Of a DNA stretch of 64,000 bases, positions 36,709 through 49,156 are shown piece after piece. A program made the position numbers and the translations under genes. The DNA lies in the NCBI GenBank assembly GCA_023525975.1, contig CM042021.1, forward strand, positions 104,763,501-104,827,500, given 5' to 3'. The first letter of the stretch is position 1; each line of letters starts with the position of its first letter. The notes below the pieces were generated by a model. It worked only from the letters and a program-made list of their open reading frames with translations. It ran no database searches and had not been told where the DNA came from. Source of the DNA: Smallanthus sonchifolius (lineage: Eukaryota > Streptophyta > Magnoliopsida > Asterales > Asteraceae).

Positions 36709-37684
36709 TGTTGGGATATCGTGCACCGGTTTTAACATTTCAAACGAAACTTTATAAAATCAGATTTACAATGGTGGAAGCGTTTACAAAAGCACACGAT
36801 AATAAAGATCCGATCTTTTTCCGACAGTCATCCGATTCCACAGCGTTTAGACAATAAAATAAATAAAACACAACCATAGGGTGTTTAGGGTTTATACCTT
36901 TGACGAATAACCGGATTGTAAGACTCGGGTACAAAGAACGTCACGCTAGATGACTACACCGAACTCGTCACACGAAAACACTTCTTGCAAAACCCGGTTT
37001 GCGGGATCTTTCGGTTCGGCTCGCAGAGGAGGACGGTGGCCAGGGCCGGCTCCGGTTGGCTGCGCGACAAGGGGAAGCGGCGGTGGACGGTGAAGGCGGC
37101 TTGGCTCGGTCGCCGGCGGCGACTCACGGTGGAGCGGGGGGGTTGCGGCCGGCGGAGGTGGTTCATGAAAAACCGGTTCACCCGGTTTCTTCCTCTCTTT
37201 TGCGTAAACTAGAAGATGGAAAAAACTGGTTTTAGGGTTTCATCTAAATGATATATTTATAGTAAATCATATTACCACTTAAACCCTAATCAATTAACCT
37301 TTAATTACCAACTGATTAACATTTAATTAGTTCTAGTCCTTGTAGTTTATAATTACTCTAATTAATAAACCATCTTGCGTAAACTGAATTGGTTTCATAT
37401 TTAACTATTAAATATACAGACATGTCAATATATATTACACTAATATATACATAACACCACTTTCCGTCTCTTGTTAGATTTAATTATTCTTAATAATTAA
37501 ATACAACGTAATTAATAAATATCTCTCTAGATATTTAATCCACCGAATTCAAAATTCTTGTTTCGTGTAATAACATTTAACAATTAAATGATGTAATTTG
37601 TTCTTTGCCCAAAGTGTAGCTCTTCGGATTGTACCTTGATAGCAACGTTGATATTAACGATGATCGGACATCTAATATCCAACA
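36709..37684 (-). repeat. 3' LTR of the gag-only element
   Basis: 976 bp with TG..CA ends. The GC-rich centre (36990-37180) opens long frames on both strands; I treat these as non-coding. Confidence 0.9.
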
Positions 37685-40600
37685 ATCTCCCACTTGGTCG
37701 ATTCATCGATTAATCGGGTCAACGTAGACAGTGGTGGACGCCTAGCTGCATCTCACTGCCCCTAACAAAGTATGACGTATTTACAATCATCAACTAATTC
37801 CTTGTGTTCAAGTAACCTTTACTTAACCAAGTACAATAGCCATGGTAAACATATCTATGCGTCCTTTCTGTTTAGGTCATTCGTTGAACATGAGACATGG
37901 ATACAAGTCACTTCTCATATGTGGTTCAATTTTCTTGTTCTCGTTCTCCAATTCAAAAATGGTCTAAACAAACTACTTTTTAGTTTGTGCGTGGCCACGC
38001 GATTTATACCAGCTTGAATCAACGAGGGCGCCAGAATGTCCAGCTCCTAATTAAAGGACAACAGAATTTCTTTGGCCACGTACAACTCCCACTTAACTTC
38101 ATATTACTCCTGATCATATCTTTATTACTGCTTGTTAAGGTATAGCGTTAGATAAGATCAAAGAACAAACTTCAGTCAGAGTTAGTTCTAGTGCATGCCT
38201 TGGGTCGAAGGATCAATAGATCTTACCATATTCAAAACTTCTCAAGACCTTGATCCATGAAGATAGTTTTGAAGCGAGTTACGTTCAATAATCATTCTCT
38301 AATGATTATCTGTGAATATGATGTCCAACCATTTGGACTTTCATTCCTAATGAACCAATCATCCAATTCACAATAGTATTTCATTCAGATTGATTCCCAT
38401 GAAGTTGATCGACTACGAATATTTAGAATATAATATAATATTCAAGGATTTCTAAAACGTATAAAATGTCGAATCATAGAAACATCTATTTATAATGCAC
38501 TTAACCGTTAATTCAATATAAAACACTAATGTTTCTATATAATGTTCGAAAGCACCCAATACTAACAAATCAAACTCAAGTCTAGCATGTCTAACACCTA
38601 TCAACATGCTCCTCATATACAGGTTGAGGTATAGGTTTAGCGAATGGGTCAGCTAGATATTGATTTGTGTGAATTTTGTTTTATCATGATGTCTCTAAGT
38701 TTCATGATCCCATTAATGAAACTTATGGTGAAAAGTCTCTTTTGGAACTCCTTTCCAAACTATTAGAAGTTATCTGAACTCCTTTCAGAATACTATCTTC
38801 TAATGTTTCCAGGTCACAACATCTCATGTTTGTGCAATTGTTATTGATGGAACTTTTCTATCAGATAACGTTGATGTTTCGTTTAAGCATTCTTAACGAT
38901 CATCTCATGGTGTATTCATTTAATCATTCTCAATGGTCGTCCTTTTGGTGTCTATATCTTAACTTTTAAGACAGTAGTGCTTTGACTGATAAGTTGTCAT
39001 AACTAGTTATGATCTTGTTTTAAGAACCCTTCTTGATAGTCAAAGCATGTATTCTTGGCATCTTATCCAATAAGATAGCATTATCACATCATAACACTTT
39101 ATGATCACCATTATGTGCTTCTCAAGCAGTATCCTTTTCTTCTGTCACAATTAAATTTCAAAGTTCTTTAATCGTATGAAAATATTGACAACGCTCATTA
39201 TCCCTTTTAGATGAAACTACATGAACCATTTCATTTTCATCTTATCCCTATCATTAGGGGTTATAGATAATGTTAACAGAAAATGTTAACGATTTATCTT
39301 TATCGGTTTGTCACACAAAAATTTAAGACAATTTTACCATCGTCAATGGATTGCTTTGATTCTAACTTTAGATTCTTTCTTTCATATATCTCATATATGG
39401 TTGCAATCAATGCAAGCTTTGAAATTAATCTCTAAAGATACTCTATATTTCAATGATATGTTTAAACTCGTAATTTTAGCAATATATCACTGTACATTCT
39501 ATGATAACACTTTTCATCCCCTTCTGTGGTGTTTCCATGTATCTCTCATACATTCCTATTGGTAATGTGTCTTTACACATTTCTTTGTCGTAGTTACTTA
39601 CTCCCACTTGCCTTTGCGTCTATCATATTGAATCTTCTTCGATTTGATCTCATCAATTTAATGATTCAACAGTCTTAGACATATTCAGACATTTATACTC
39701 CACTTGAAGCCACTTTATTACAAGAACATTCTAGTACTAATTATACTTGTTCATTTTGATTAGTTCATTCAACTGTTCAAAACTTGTAATCTATTTCCTT
39801 TTAAGGAAACTTGGAATACATTTCCAATTTTATCAACCTTTGATAATATGTTATCAACTTTTGATAATATGTCGGGCTTCTAGTATGAACGATCCATTTG
39901 TTGTTTCAAAACAGCTTCTACATCTGGATGAATCTTATTCATGTGTAGTCTGATCAAATCTTTATTTGTCATAATATGGATTGTGTGTCTGGATCATCAC
40001 CAAGTGATTTATTAAAGAATCTCATTCTTTCATCACATGATCTCAAATATCTATTGTAAAAGATCTCATCTTTTGCTTATGATAAACTTTCATATATTAT
40101 TAAAAGATCTCATCTTTGTGTGTATATATGAACTTTGTGTTTATGTAATTGAATAATACCATTTATTCAGAACTTTAAACAACAATTGTTTATTGTTCAA
40201 GAACCAGGTATATCTTAGTCATGAACATTTTCAATCTCATGATTAAGCTTGAAGGATTATTAAGGTGGCACACGAAACTCTTTCGTATAGGAGTTCATAA
40301 CGTCCTATCCTTAATTGTTCATTGGACTCTTTCTACATATTCATATCGCATATGAATTGTCATACCTGTTCTAAATGAACCTTACGGTTCAAGGCTAGTG
40401 ATTTAGACTATGTCAATTCTGGGCAGCTGTTTTTTCACATGACTAACCATTTAGTCTTGAAGTAGTGATAACTTTTATCGCTCTTTTATATCTTATCTCA
40501 TAAGATTGTTTCTAGAGGAATTTCATTGAAACTATTTTTAATCATAAAGTCATATGTAAACATTATATCTTATATATACCTTTTACAAGACTTAATATGT

Positions 40601-40981
40601 TTCATGATATCTATTAGATCCGATCTAATGAAGTATCTAATGGACTTGAATAATATGTCTTACATGTCTTTAATATTTCATGTCAAAATAGATTGGTATT
40701 GAATTCATAATTCATAATCAGGCAACAATCATAATGCATAAAAGATTTAAATAAGTCATACTTAAAATAATCAAGCAATATTCAAAAGAAAGCAAATCCG
40801 GAATTTAAATTTGTTCTAAACAAAATAAAATAACATCATCAAATGGTGTAATCAACAACTTGAAACAATCTTCAAGCTGTGTCTGTCTTCCTTTCCTTCT
40901 TTTCTTTCATCCTTCAAAAAGCAAGTTTGCATATGTTAAAATACTATCTTTTAAGTGATAAAGAAACAACGGAAAAGTTGC
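37685..40981 (-). other. Long non-coding interior and 3' UTR of the gag-only element
   Basis: About 3.3 kb of AT-rich sequence has no retroelement domain on either strand. The part next to the LTR (37685-38350) shares blocks with the 3' UTR of the copia at 13.8 kb. The remainder shows nothing I recognise. Confidence 0.7.
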
Positions 40982-41822
40982 CTAGATACCTGGAGTATAT
41001 GCATTGAAGCATTCTCTAGCAACATCAGCTTCGGGAATCTCTCTCACACGGCACCTGGGTTTAGAGAGGTACGTCTTGGTCTCACCAATAGCTTTGCCTT
41101 TATCCCCGGTCTTGACAGTGTCATCCGGAGTAGGACAAGTGAAGGCCATCATTGAATATTGCTCGAATGATATTATCACTAGGGTAAACCCCTGTCCTCT
41201 CAAGCTGGTCAATAAAGCATGTCTTGCTCAAAGCATCCTCGGGTTCCATCTTGGCGTACCAAGAGACGAAATCTCTCACTTCGTCATAACGACTAAGTAG
41301 ACGCTTTTCCCATTTATAGTTGTCAAACACGTCATCAATAGTAATATCTATGATCAAGTGATCATCTATGGGAATGCATGCTTCCTCGAGGTCTGCCACT
41401 TTCTTCCTCATGATCATAGCACGTCTCGGATTCTCCAAAGCAATGTCTCTAATGTTGGACATTAAGGAGTGAGAATGATCCTTGTTGTAATCTTGATGGT
41501 ATCTCTCCTTCAAGTTACAGATCATGTCATAAGCAGTCAAGCTCTGAAGTGATTCTTTAATCCCAGGGCTAACAGATGCAAGCATAAGGTTTGATATAGC
41601 ATAGGTATCATCCCTAAGTTTATTCCAGGCATTTAGAACAAACTCGCTAGCATCCTCAATTGGCTGCTTAGGTAAGGGGTACTTAAGAACATGTAATTTC
41701 TTGTTGTATCTAAGGACGTTCTTCAGATTGTAGTACCAGGCCAAGAAATTTTTTTCATCGAGTTTAACATTTAGGATGTTGTTAAGACGTTCTAGAATAA
41801 CCAAATCAGCAGATTAAGACAT
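40982..41822 (-). pseudogene. gag-like ORF of the gag-only element
   Basis: The ATG at 41822 is followed two codons later by TAA (41814-41816). The frame then continues with SADLVILERLNNILNVKL, DEKNFLAWYYNLKNVL, AYDMICNLKERYHQ and a C-terminal part with TGVYPSDNIIRAIFNDG. The first half matches the copia gag fold; no CCHC knuckle follows. A frameshift near 41150 leads to a tail ending at a TAG at 40982-40984. If once functional it could have provided RNA packaging only, leaving reverse transcription and integration to another element. Confidence 0.7.
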
Positions 41823-43146
41823 CTACAAAATTCAAATAAAGTTTAGTACTTTCATGCTTGAACTTCCTAATTAAATTAATGACCCAAGGGCAAAAATATA
41901 TATTTAGGAATGAGATCCCGGTTCACCATGACTCAGTGAATGGCTGAGCACTCTCCACTGCATAGCTAGATAGGTAGGTATGAGAATACCAATTGTGTCG
42001 ACTACATAATTCTCGGTTTGAGGGGCATGACGAGCAATGTCAAACTTTGGATACGTTTCCCTTAACTACGCCCACATATACGACTTAAGTGATAGTTGTC
42101 CTTCATTTGTGACTGTAGACCCGGCCTAAGTAACTCAGGAATCGCGGTCCTACCTTCAACCAAAACCGTGGCACCGGATGAAGGGTAATTCACTAACATC
42201 GACGTTTCGGTTTAGTTGAAGTGTCATAATTAAGGGTGACGCTAAAATATCGATTTTAATAATTGGGGTTTCTTTAATGTTTTAATTAATGGTTAAGGGT
42301 CAAAAACATTTTGGACGACGGATAGCATGAATCAAGTCATGCAAATTTTAGTAAACCAATTTTACTATATAAGTTCGTGAAACGCTTTTCAACACTCGAC
42401 ACGGTCCAATTTTAAATACCTTGTTTTAAACTAAATTGGGCGTTAGTCGCGAACCTAATTTTAAACTAATTAACCTTTAATTAATTTAAATGTGTTTTTA
42501 AATAAAACAATTAAATTTAAAAAAGTAGTTTTAATCTTTTAAATAAAAACTACTTTTATTTAATTACCTCTTCGAGAAATTTAAACCTTTTAATATTCTC
42601 GCCGTTTTATAAGACTGTGTTAAATGTTTTATAAAATAGTTGCAGTTTAAATTATTATCCTAAATAATAGTAGCAACCACAAAAATATAAAACAACCATC
42701 GAGCCACTAGTAAATATGTTTGGTTTCGTTCGAGCCATCAAACGAGTAATCGAGCCGATCTAAGGGACAACAAATAAAAATATACAAACTTGTCGCCTCC
42801 CACTTAGTCCAAGATCTCTATCTTCAAGTTTCCGTCTTTGTCAATCCTTGTCTTCAAATCTTCATCTTGTTAGGTTTACAACTTTTATACTTTTACATTA
42901 AAATAAATAAATAAAAGAAACCTAACTATTACATCCGGGTTCCAAATAACCCAAAAATAAAAATACAAATACAAAGAAAATAAAAACAACCATGACAAAC
43001 AAAAACCACGGGTCACTAGGGCTTGATGTATCAAACACAATCACAACCAAAACGATAAGGGCTCGATCTTTTTGTTAACCAAAAGTGTTAACAAATAAAA
43101 CAGAGATTGAAAAAAAAAAAGATAATTATGTCTAAACACGCGTAGA
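41823..43146 (-). other. 5' leader of the gag-only element
   Basis: About 1.3 kb between gag and the primer-binding site. It is AT-rich with no reading frame of note. Confidence 0.6.
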
Positions 43147-43163
43147 GTTGGCTCTGATACCGC
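43147..43163 (-). other. Primer-binding site of the gag-only element
   Basis: The minus strand reads GCGGTATCAGAGCCAAC directly next to the LTR. It carries the same GGTATCAGAGCC core as the copia at 13.8 kb. Confidence 0.8.
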
Positions 43164-44157
43164 TGTTGGGATATCGTGCACCGGTTTTAACATTTAAAAC
43201 GAAACTTTATAAAATCAGATTTACAATGGCGGAAGCGTTTACAAAATCACACGATAATAAAGATCTGATCTTTTCCGACAGTGATCCGATTACACAACAT
43301 TTAGACAATAAAATAAATAAAACACAACCATAGGGTGTTTAGGGTTTATACCTTTGACGAATAACCAGATTGTAACACTCGGGGTACAAAGAACGTCACG
43401 CTAGATGACTACAACGAACTCGTCACACAAACTCGTCACACGAAAACACTTCGTGCAAAACCCGGTTTGCGGGATCTTTCGGTTCGGCTCGCGGAGGAGG
43501 ATGGTGGCCAGGGCCGGCTTCGGTTGGCTGCGCGACAAGGGGCAACGGGGATGGACAGTGATGGCGGCTTGGCTCGGTCGCCAGCGGCGACTCACGGTGG
43601 CAACGTGGGGGAGGGGTGCGGCCGGCGAAGGTGGTTCACGAAAAACCGGTTCACCCGGTTTCTTCCTCTCTTTTGTGCAAACTAGGAGGTGGCAAAAACT
43701 GGTTTTAGGGTTTCATCTTAATGATATATTTATAGTAAATAATATTACCATTTAAACCCTAAATAATTAACCTTTAGTTACCAACTGATTAACGTTTAAT
43801 CAGTTCTAGTCCTTGTAGTTTATAACTACTCTAATTAATAAACTATCTTGCGTAAACTGAATTGGTTTCATATTTAACTATTAAATATAAAGACCTGTCA
43901 ATATATATTACACTAATATATACATAACACCACATTCCGTCTCTCGTTAGATTTAATTATTCTCAATAATTAAATACATCGTAATTAATAAATATCTCTC
44001 TAGATATTTAATCCACCGAATTCTAAATTCTTGTTTCGTGTAATAACGTTTAACAATTAAACGATGTAATTTGTTCTTTTCCCAAAGTGTAACTCTTCGG
44101 ATCGTACTTTGATAGCAACGTTGATATTAACGATGATCGGACATCTAATATCCAACA
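43164..44157 (-). repeat. 5' LTR of the gag-only element
   Basis: 994 bp. It carries a 14-bp local duplication of ACTCGTCACAC near 43425-43440 that is absent from the other copy. Confidence 0.9.
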
Positions 44158-44591
44158 TACGCATCACGCGCCGATTCCCAGGACTCGGTCTTCGGTTTAT
44201 AGGGGCCGACCGGGACCAGGTTTGGGTCCCACAGCCGTTGCCGGAGATGCCGGTGTTGGATATGCCGGTTCCGCTACAGGGGGTGGCGATGGAGCCAGAC
44301 GCAGCCGCCCACGACCAGCCACCCGCTCACGACCAGCCGCCACCGCATCCTCAATACGTTTCTCGACCTGTTAGGCTGCATAAGGCCGCACAGGCCTTGC
44401 TTGAGGGACTTGCTGCCGAGTCACGACGACAGGCTCGTTAGAACGACCGGATGGAGGACTTGATGATGTGGGCGGTTGATCGCCTCGTGGATCTGTCACG
44501 AGCCGCCGACATCGAGCCACCACCACTACCACCACCATGGCAGTATCCGGGCGACACCGATCAGGATCAGGACGGCGCAGGTCAGGCGTAG

Positions 44592-44874
44592 TTGTTGTTA
44601 TTTTAGTCAGTTGTATTTTTTTGTTATGTATGTACAAACATTTTGATATTATATATGTAATGTTTTGGTTTTTTGTTTGGTTGATTATGTATTTTACTGG
44701 TAATGTTTAGTTTCTTTGTTTGTTTACGTATAAAATGTTTTATTAACAAAGTTATAAACTAAAAATGTAAAAACGATGAATATGTTATAAAAGTGTTAGT
44801 TTTATTATTCAAAATTTTATAAAAATTGATAAAAAGATAAATATTATATAAATTAAAAAAAAATCTTATACGTG
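44592..44874 (+). other. MULE 3' untranslated segment
   Basis: AT-rich sequence between the ORF1-like stop and the right hairpin region. No features are visible. Confidence 0.5.
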
Positions 44875-45115
44875 TCGTATAGCACTATACGCCGCGCATA
44901 GGGACTTCGAATCCCAGAATCTGTCAAGTTTGAAGCAAAATATTACAAGTTACCGATACGTCGCGTATAGGCCTAGCCGCCAGACAAGGAATGACACGTG
45001 ACATTTTGTGTTTGCAAACTTAAACCTTATACGCCTCGTATTGCCCTATACAGGCGTATAGGGTTACGACGTGTCTAGGTAGCAATATTCTATGTCTACA
45101 TAGAATCACCCTTGA
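44875..45115 (-). repeat. Right terminal region of the MULE with TATACG hairpins
   Basis: It contains CTATACGCCGCGCATAG, GATACGTCGCGTATAG and the hairpin near 45030-45062 whose loop TGCCCT is the complement of the left-end loop. The outer 50 bases match the left end in inverted orientation. Confidence 0.7.
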
Positions 45116-46074
45116 TATTTCGTAAGAATGTTGGAATAAGTTTGAGATGGATGATCACAAAAAAGGACAAGTGGCATTGGGTCCAACTGCCGAAAGCAAT
45201 ATGCTGCCGTGGTACTCACAGGTATCTATTTTTCGAAGCATTTTTATTGAAGTTTGAAAGTTTGTTCATTGTTTTATATCCGGCCATATTGGGTGGTTGG
45301 AGTCTAAAGTTGTGTACCTCTCAAAGCCTGATCCCACCCAACCAATCCAAAATATAACCAAGCAAATTTGGGAAATTTATCTCAATCATTAAGGTATAGG
45401 CGATGTCTATCTATTAATTAATTGAGGGGAAAAAAATCATAATCGTTGATTTTTATTTAGTTTTATCATTTTTCGTGGATAAATTTTATAAACTTTAATA
45501 TTTTTAAAAAAGTTATACCATAAAATCACACTATTTTTCATTTTCATTTTTTACCTATGATCAAATACAAAGTAAATTTATATAAACAGGATTAAATACA
45601 AAGTAATCGTGCTAACAGTAGGAAATGATATCATTCATCGATCAAGACTAATCAATGGTTGATATATCAGAGGTGCCACGTGTACAAATAAAACAAATGA
45701 ATTTGCTAGGACTAGTAATATGGGAAGAACCATTCTTGTTGACTTTTATCTAGTTTCATAATTTTTTTAAACTTAAATAAATTTTATATACTTCATTATT
45801 TTTTTAAAAAGAATTACACTATAAAATCAAGAATTTTGTTATATTTAATTTGAGTATAATATTGTTATATAATTCTTACTAAAAAACTTTTTTTTACATC
45901 TTGTTACATGTAAGAAGGGTGGTGGGGGGGGGGGGGGGGGCACGGCAACACCGCCGCCACCACCACTACATCATAGCGTGGCTTCATTTCAAGGCTTCCC
46001 AGCGTCTTGGTTTAGGTGTGCAATCTGATCGTTTTTTTATCGTTGGAACCCATGGTGAGTGTGTGGCTTCATGG
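45116..46074. other. Intergenic stretch with an exon-like piece and a poly(G) run
   Basis: At about 45134-45221 the plus strand reads NKFEMDDHKKGQVALGPT and ends CACAG|GTATC, like an exon with a splice donor; I cannot name it. Two related AT-rich copies (about 45460-45545 and 45735-45850) contain AAATTTTATA and TTTTTAAAAA words also found in element B and the 52.8-kb hairpin. A run of 17 G lies at 45924-45940. Confidence 0.4.
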
Positions 46075-46082
46075 CTTGGGTG

Positions 46083-46597
46083 TAGGGTGTTAAACAAGAC
46101 AAGCTAGCTCGCGAGCTAATTGAGATTGGCTCGCTAAAAAATTGAACTCGAGCCGAGCCTAGAAATAAGCTTGTTTAATAAACGAGCCCGAGCTTGAGCT
46201 TCATTTATAGAGCTTGAGCTTCATTTATCGAGCTCGAGCCGGCTCACGAGCCTAAACGAACCTATTATTTATATAATTTTTTAGTAAATATATTAAATAT
46301 ATATTTATAAAATGCTAATTAGTATATATAAAATTATTATAAAAATAACTAAAATAATATATACATTGTTACGTATAAAAATTATAATAAAATTTATATA
46401 AAAATAATTATAAATATATATAAATTAATTAATAAATAATAAACGAGCCGAGCTCGAGCTTTAAAAACTACCCACGAGCCGAGCCCAAGCTTTAGAAATA
46501 AAGCCCGAATCGAGCCGAACTCGAGCTCACAGTAAATTAAACGAGCCGAGCTCAAGCCTAGTCGAGCTCGAGCTCGGCTCAGCTCGTTACACCCCTA
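46083..46597. mobile_element. hAT-like MITE, GAGCTCGAGC-rich, with 8-bp duplication
   Basis: The ends TAGGGTGTTAAAC and GTTACACCCCTA form short inverted repeats, followed inward by AGCTCG-rich arms and an AT-rich centre. The flanking 8-mers CTTGGGTG at 46075-46082 and 46598-46605 are identical. An 8-bp duplication plus TAGGG ends fits non-autonomous hAT elements. Confidence 0.85.
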
Positions 46598-46605
46598 CTT
46601 GGGTG

Positions 46606-47182
46606 CCCCTACCTCCGAGGTTTCTTGTGGCTTCAAATGACGTGTCACTATCTTATTGATGGGTGTGTGGCTTCTTGAGGCTTCGTGGCTTGGGTGCCCC
46701 CTCCACCCTAAGTAACATAATTGGGTAGCTTAATTACATAGTGTAATCAATGTAAGTGCGTAACACGCAACGTAATTATGTAGCATAATTACCTAGCTTA
46801 TATCTTTAGCATGTATGTTTTGCATGTTACTTTCATTAGATGTCTAGTTTATTTTTTAGCATACATCTTTAACGTGATTATAGTGTAAACTTGTATTTGA
46901 CGCAAATACTCTTTCGCCTAATACACATTTCGCATTTTGGTGGTTTCTTGCGGTGCGCACGGAAAAATCACTTTGTACAATATCTCGCATGTGTGTGTAA
47001 AGATCGTCCATCATTTTTAAGAAAAGAATTGAACCCGAGAACCAAATAAACTCTTGGATTTGTTGGTTTAATTGTGATACATAAGACAATTATATTTTAT
47101 TTTTAACTGTGATTCATATACTATTGTGTAAACGTATAATTCATTCTCTCTATCTCTCCCGTTATATCTAACTAATACTACT
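46606..47182. other. Intergenic stretch
   Basis: I see no gene. GTGTGTGGCTTC words at about 46664 repeat the flank at 46059, so the MITE inserted into a locally repetitive sequence. Confidence 0.4.
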
Positions 47183-47834
47183 TAGGGGTGTTCAATATTC
47201 GGTTTCAAACCGATTAAACCAATTATCGAACCGAAACCATTTAAAACCCAACCGAATTACATATTCGGTTTTTGGTTTCAATATTTTGAATTCGGTTATA
47301 ACCGAAAAAACCGAATATTTAATAAACCTACATTTTAGTAACCCAAGTCCATATTTTGTAGCCCAAGATTCTTAATCCCATATCAAATTCAAAGTTCATA
47401 TTTTGTAGGCCAAGATTCTGTAATACATATCAAACTCAAAGTCCATATTTTAATAGCCCAAGTCATATCAAACTTAAAATTTAGCCCATTTAAAAGTCCA
47501 TATTTTTGGAGGTATAATCTTTCCTTTTGTTAATCGAATTGCAGTTCTGCAAATCGGCGCTTTTGTAGTTATACTTAGTTATGTAGTTACAAGTATTGAT
47601 TTCAAGGTTTCAACAAAGATTTAATTTTTAATTATTTTTTTTTTGCTAAATTCAGGTTTTTCAGTTAAAACTGAACCAGAATTCTAATTTTATTTTCGGT
47701 TCAGTTAGGACATCACTGAATTCGGTTTGTTTAGGACATCACTGAATTCGGTTTGTTTAGGTTTTTGGTTACGACCGGAAAAAATGAACAGAGTAAACCG
47801 AAAAAACCGTAAACCGAACTGATGAACACTGCTA
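47183..47834. mobile_element. hAT-like MITE, TTCGGTTT-rich
   Basis: The left end TAGGGGTGTTCAATATTCGG and the reverse complement of the right end (TAGCAGTGTTCATCAGTTCG) are inverted repeats, with AACCGAA-rich arms. A 26-bp tandem duplication (GGACATCACTGAATTCGG) lies at about 47707-47760. No clean 8-bp target duplication was found. Confidence 0.65.
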
Positions 47835-48574
47835 TGTACAAATATTCATGGAGTTGAGTGAAACCTAATTTTTGTTTTTCACATAAAATATTAGGATTAC
47901 TAACTTTATAAATTAAGAATCCACATTTCCAAATGGAACACCTATGTCATTTTACCAACACACTTCAAACATGATCCATGTTTAGAAAAAAAAATTAGGC
48001 AAATCATTCACAATTAGTCAATTAGTCACTAAACATTATGCTAGGGAAGTATGCAATATTTTAAACTTATAATTTTAAGTTTTACGCGTGTTTTTTTTAA
48101 TCTAAAAGTTAGGTTTTTATCTGTACCTCTCAGGTTACTCGTTACATATGATAATCATGTTTTTGAGAAAAATCGTGTTATATACAAAAAGATAAAATTG
48201 TTATAAATCTCATATTTATGACAAACATTATAACCTCATTAGAAGGACTAAATAATATATTTATTATATGGTTGGTTTCAAGTTTATGTAATACTATATA
48301 ATGTGTATGTTGACCACATATAATGAATGAATGAATTGAGTTTCACCTCTCTTATTTTTCTCGTTTCTTTTACGTTATCACGAGTCTCTAAATTCTCAGC
48401 CCTACAGTTGGGGTCGCGATTAAGATACAATCGTCAAGTTCTGAGTCCACTGCAGTTGTAGCTAATGTGAACTGGCCTCAGTAAAAGCAAAGCAGTTGTA
48501 GCTAATCGTGATTTTAATGTCTGGCATTACAACATGAGGTAACATCTGTAACTATTATTTCTCTTTGTAATAAC
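47835..48574. other. AT-rich intergenic stretch
   Basis: No gene or clear repeat is visible. Confidence 0.4.
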
Positions 48575-48996
48575 CAGTGTTTTTAGAACTGGGACGGACC
48601 GGCCGGTTGGACCGGGAACCGGACACATAACCAGTCCGGTTGTTTGTAGTTGAACCGCTTTATTTGAACCGACGGGTTACCGGTCGGACCGGTGTACCGG
48701 ACCGGATTTCAAACTTTTTATTTTTTATTTTTTGTATTTTTTTTTCCTTCAAAATCTCATTTTCTGATTAATTTAGTATTTGAAGTTGTATATTTTATTT
48801 ATTTAAACTTTTATATGTCATTAAAACTGTAAAGTTACATAAAACAAAAACGTTTTTATATTTTGTATCTAAATAAATAGTTTTAATTTTCATATTATTT
48901 ATAATGTCATACGATTCTTAAATTCGGTCAAACTGGTCCTACCAACAGACCTCTAAAACGATCGGTTTGCTATCCGGTCCGATTTTGAAAACATGG
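48575..48996. mobile_element. hAT-like MITE, CCGGACCGG-rich
   Basis: The left end CAGTGTTTTTAGAACTGGGA and the reverse complement of the right end (CATGTTTTCAAAATCGGACC) are inverted repeats, with GGACCGG arms. The flanks GTAATAAC (48567-48574) and GTAGTAAC (48997-49004) are an 8-bp duplication with one mismatch. Confidence 0.75.
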
Positions 48997-49156
48997 GTAG
49001 TAACGGACTATTAACATGTTTGATTACATCGAACTGGTTAAAAGAATATGAGACTAAATGTATCTCATGTCTCATGAAACCCTCCCTTGATGGGTAAAAA
49101 AGTATATTATATATAGTATAAGGGGTGAAAACGAAAATAAAAAAAAAAGAATAACG

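Larger units (their letters stand above)
36709..44157 (-). mobile_element. Non-autonomous, gag-only copia-type LTR element
   Basis: LTRs of 976 and 994 bp begin TGTTGGGATATCG and end ATATCCAACA. On the minus strand a polypurine tract (CAAGTGGGAGAT) adjoins the left LTR and a primer-binding site adjoins the right one, so the element points left. The flanks TATGA (36704-36708) and TACGC (44158-44162) look like a decayed 5-bp duplication. LTR divergence is about 6% by eye. The only coding relic is gag-like; protease, integrase and RT are absent. Confidence 0.85.
36064..44591 (+). pseudogene. ATHILA ORF1-like frame, interrupted by the gag-only copia element
   Basis: The frame reads VVEFLSTFTYTV, an acidic stretch, FRMFGQVYRMTLRQGAV, RVSAIRDPLYRYLHQLIS, DLFFLYCLLTSSQ and RGLLYGGAFITSV up to 36708. 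It continues after the insertion at 44158 with RITRRFPGLGLRFIG and a Pro/His-rich tail to a TAG at 44591. The LRYLHRLL and FFLYC motifs and the order fit the C-terminal domain of ORF1 found in ATHILA-type retrotransposons; the function of that protein is unknown. The N-terminal half is missing, a frameshift lies near 36465 and a TAG at 44439. The two sides of the insertion join in frame at the duplicated pentamer. Confidence 0.65.
23548..45115 (+). mobile_element. Mutator-like (MULE) composite carrying two nested retrotransposons
   Basis: The region 23548-23650 matches the reverse complement of about 45020-45115: AGACAT, ATTGCTA, CACG and then a hairpin core TATACGCCTCGTAT with opposite loop orientation (AGGGCA on the left, TGCCCT on the right). 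This defines a terminal inverted repeat pair. Between the ends lie a FAR1-type transposase gene and an ATHILA ORF1-like frame. Removing the gypsy (23969-34390) and gag-only copia (36709-44157) insertions leaves about 3.7 kb. The extreme ends and the expected 9-11-bp target duplication could not be fixed by eye. Confidence 0.65.

Noticed and set aside
36954..37235. Arg/Gly-rich frames on both strands (also 43401-43755)
   Set aside because: They sit in the GC-rich part of the gag-only element's LTRs and occur in both copies with frameshifts.
45901..46107. Reading frame MLHVRRVVGGGG
   Set aside because: It depends on the 17-G homopolymer, whose length is error-prone.
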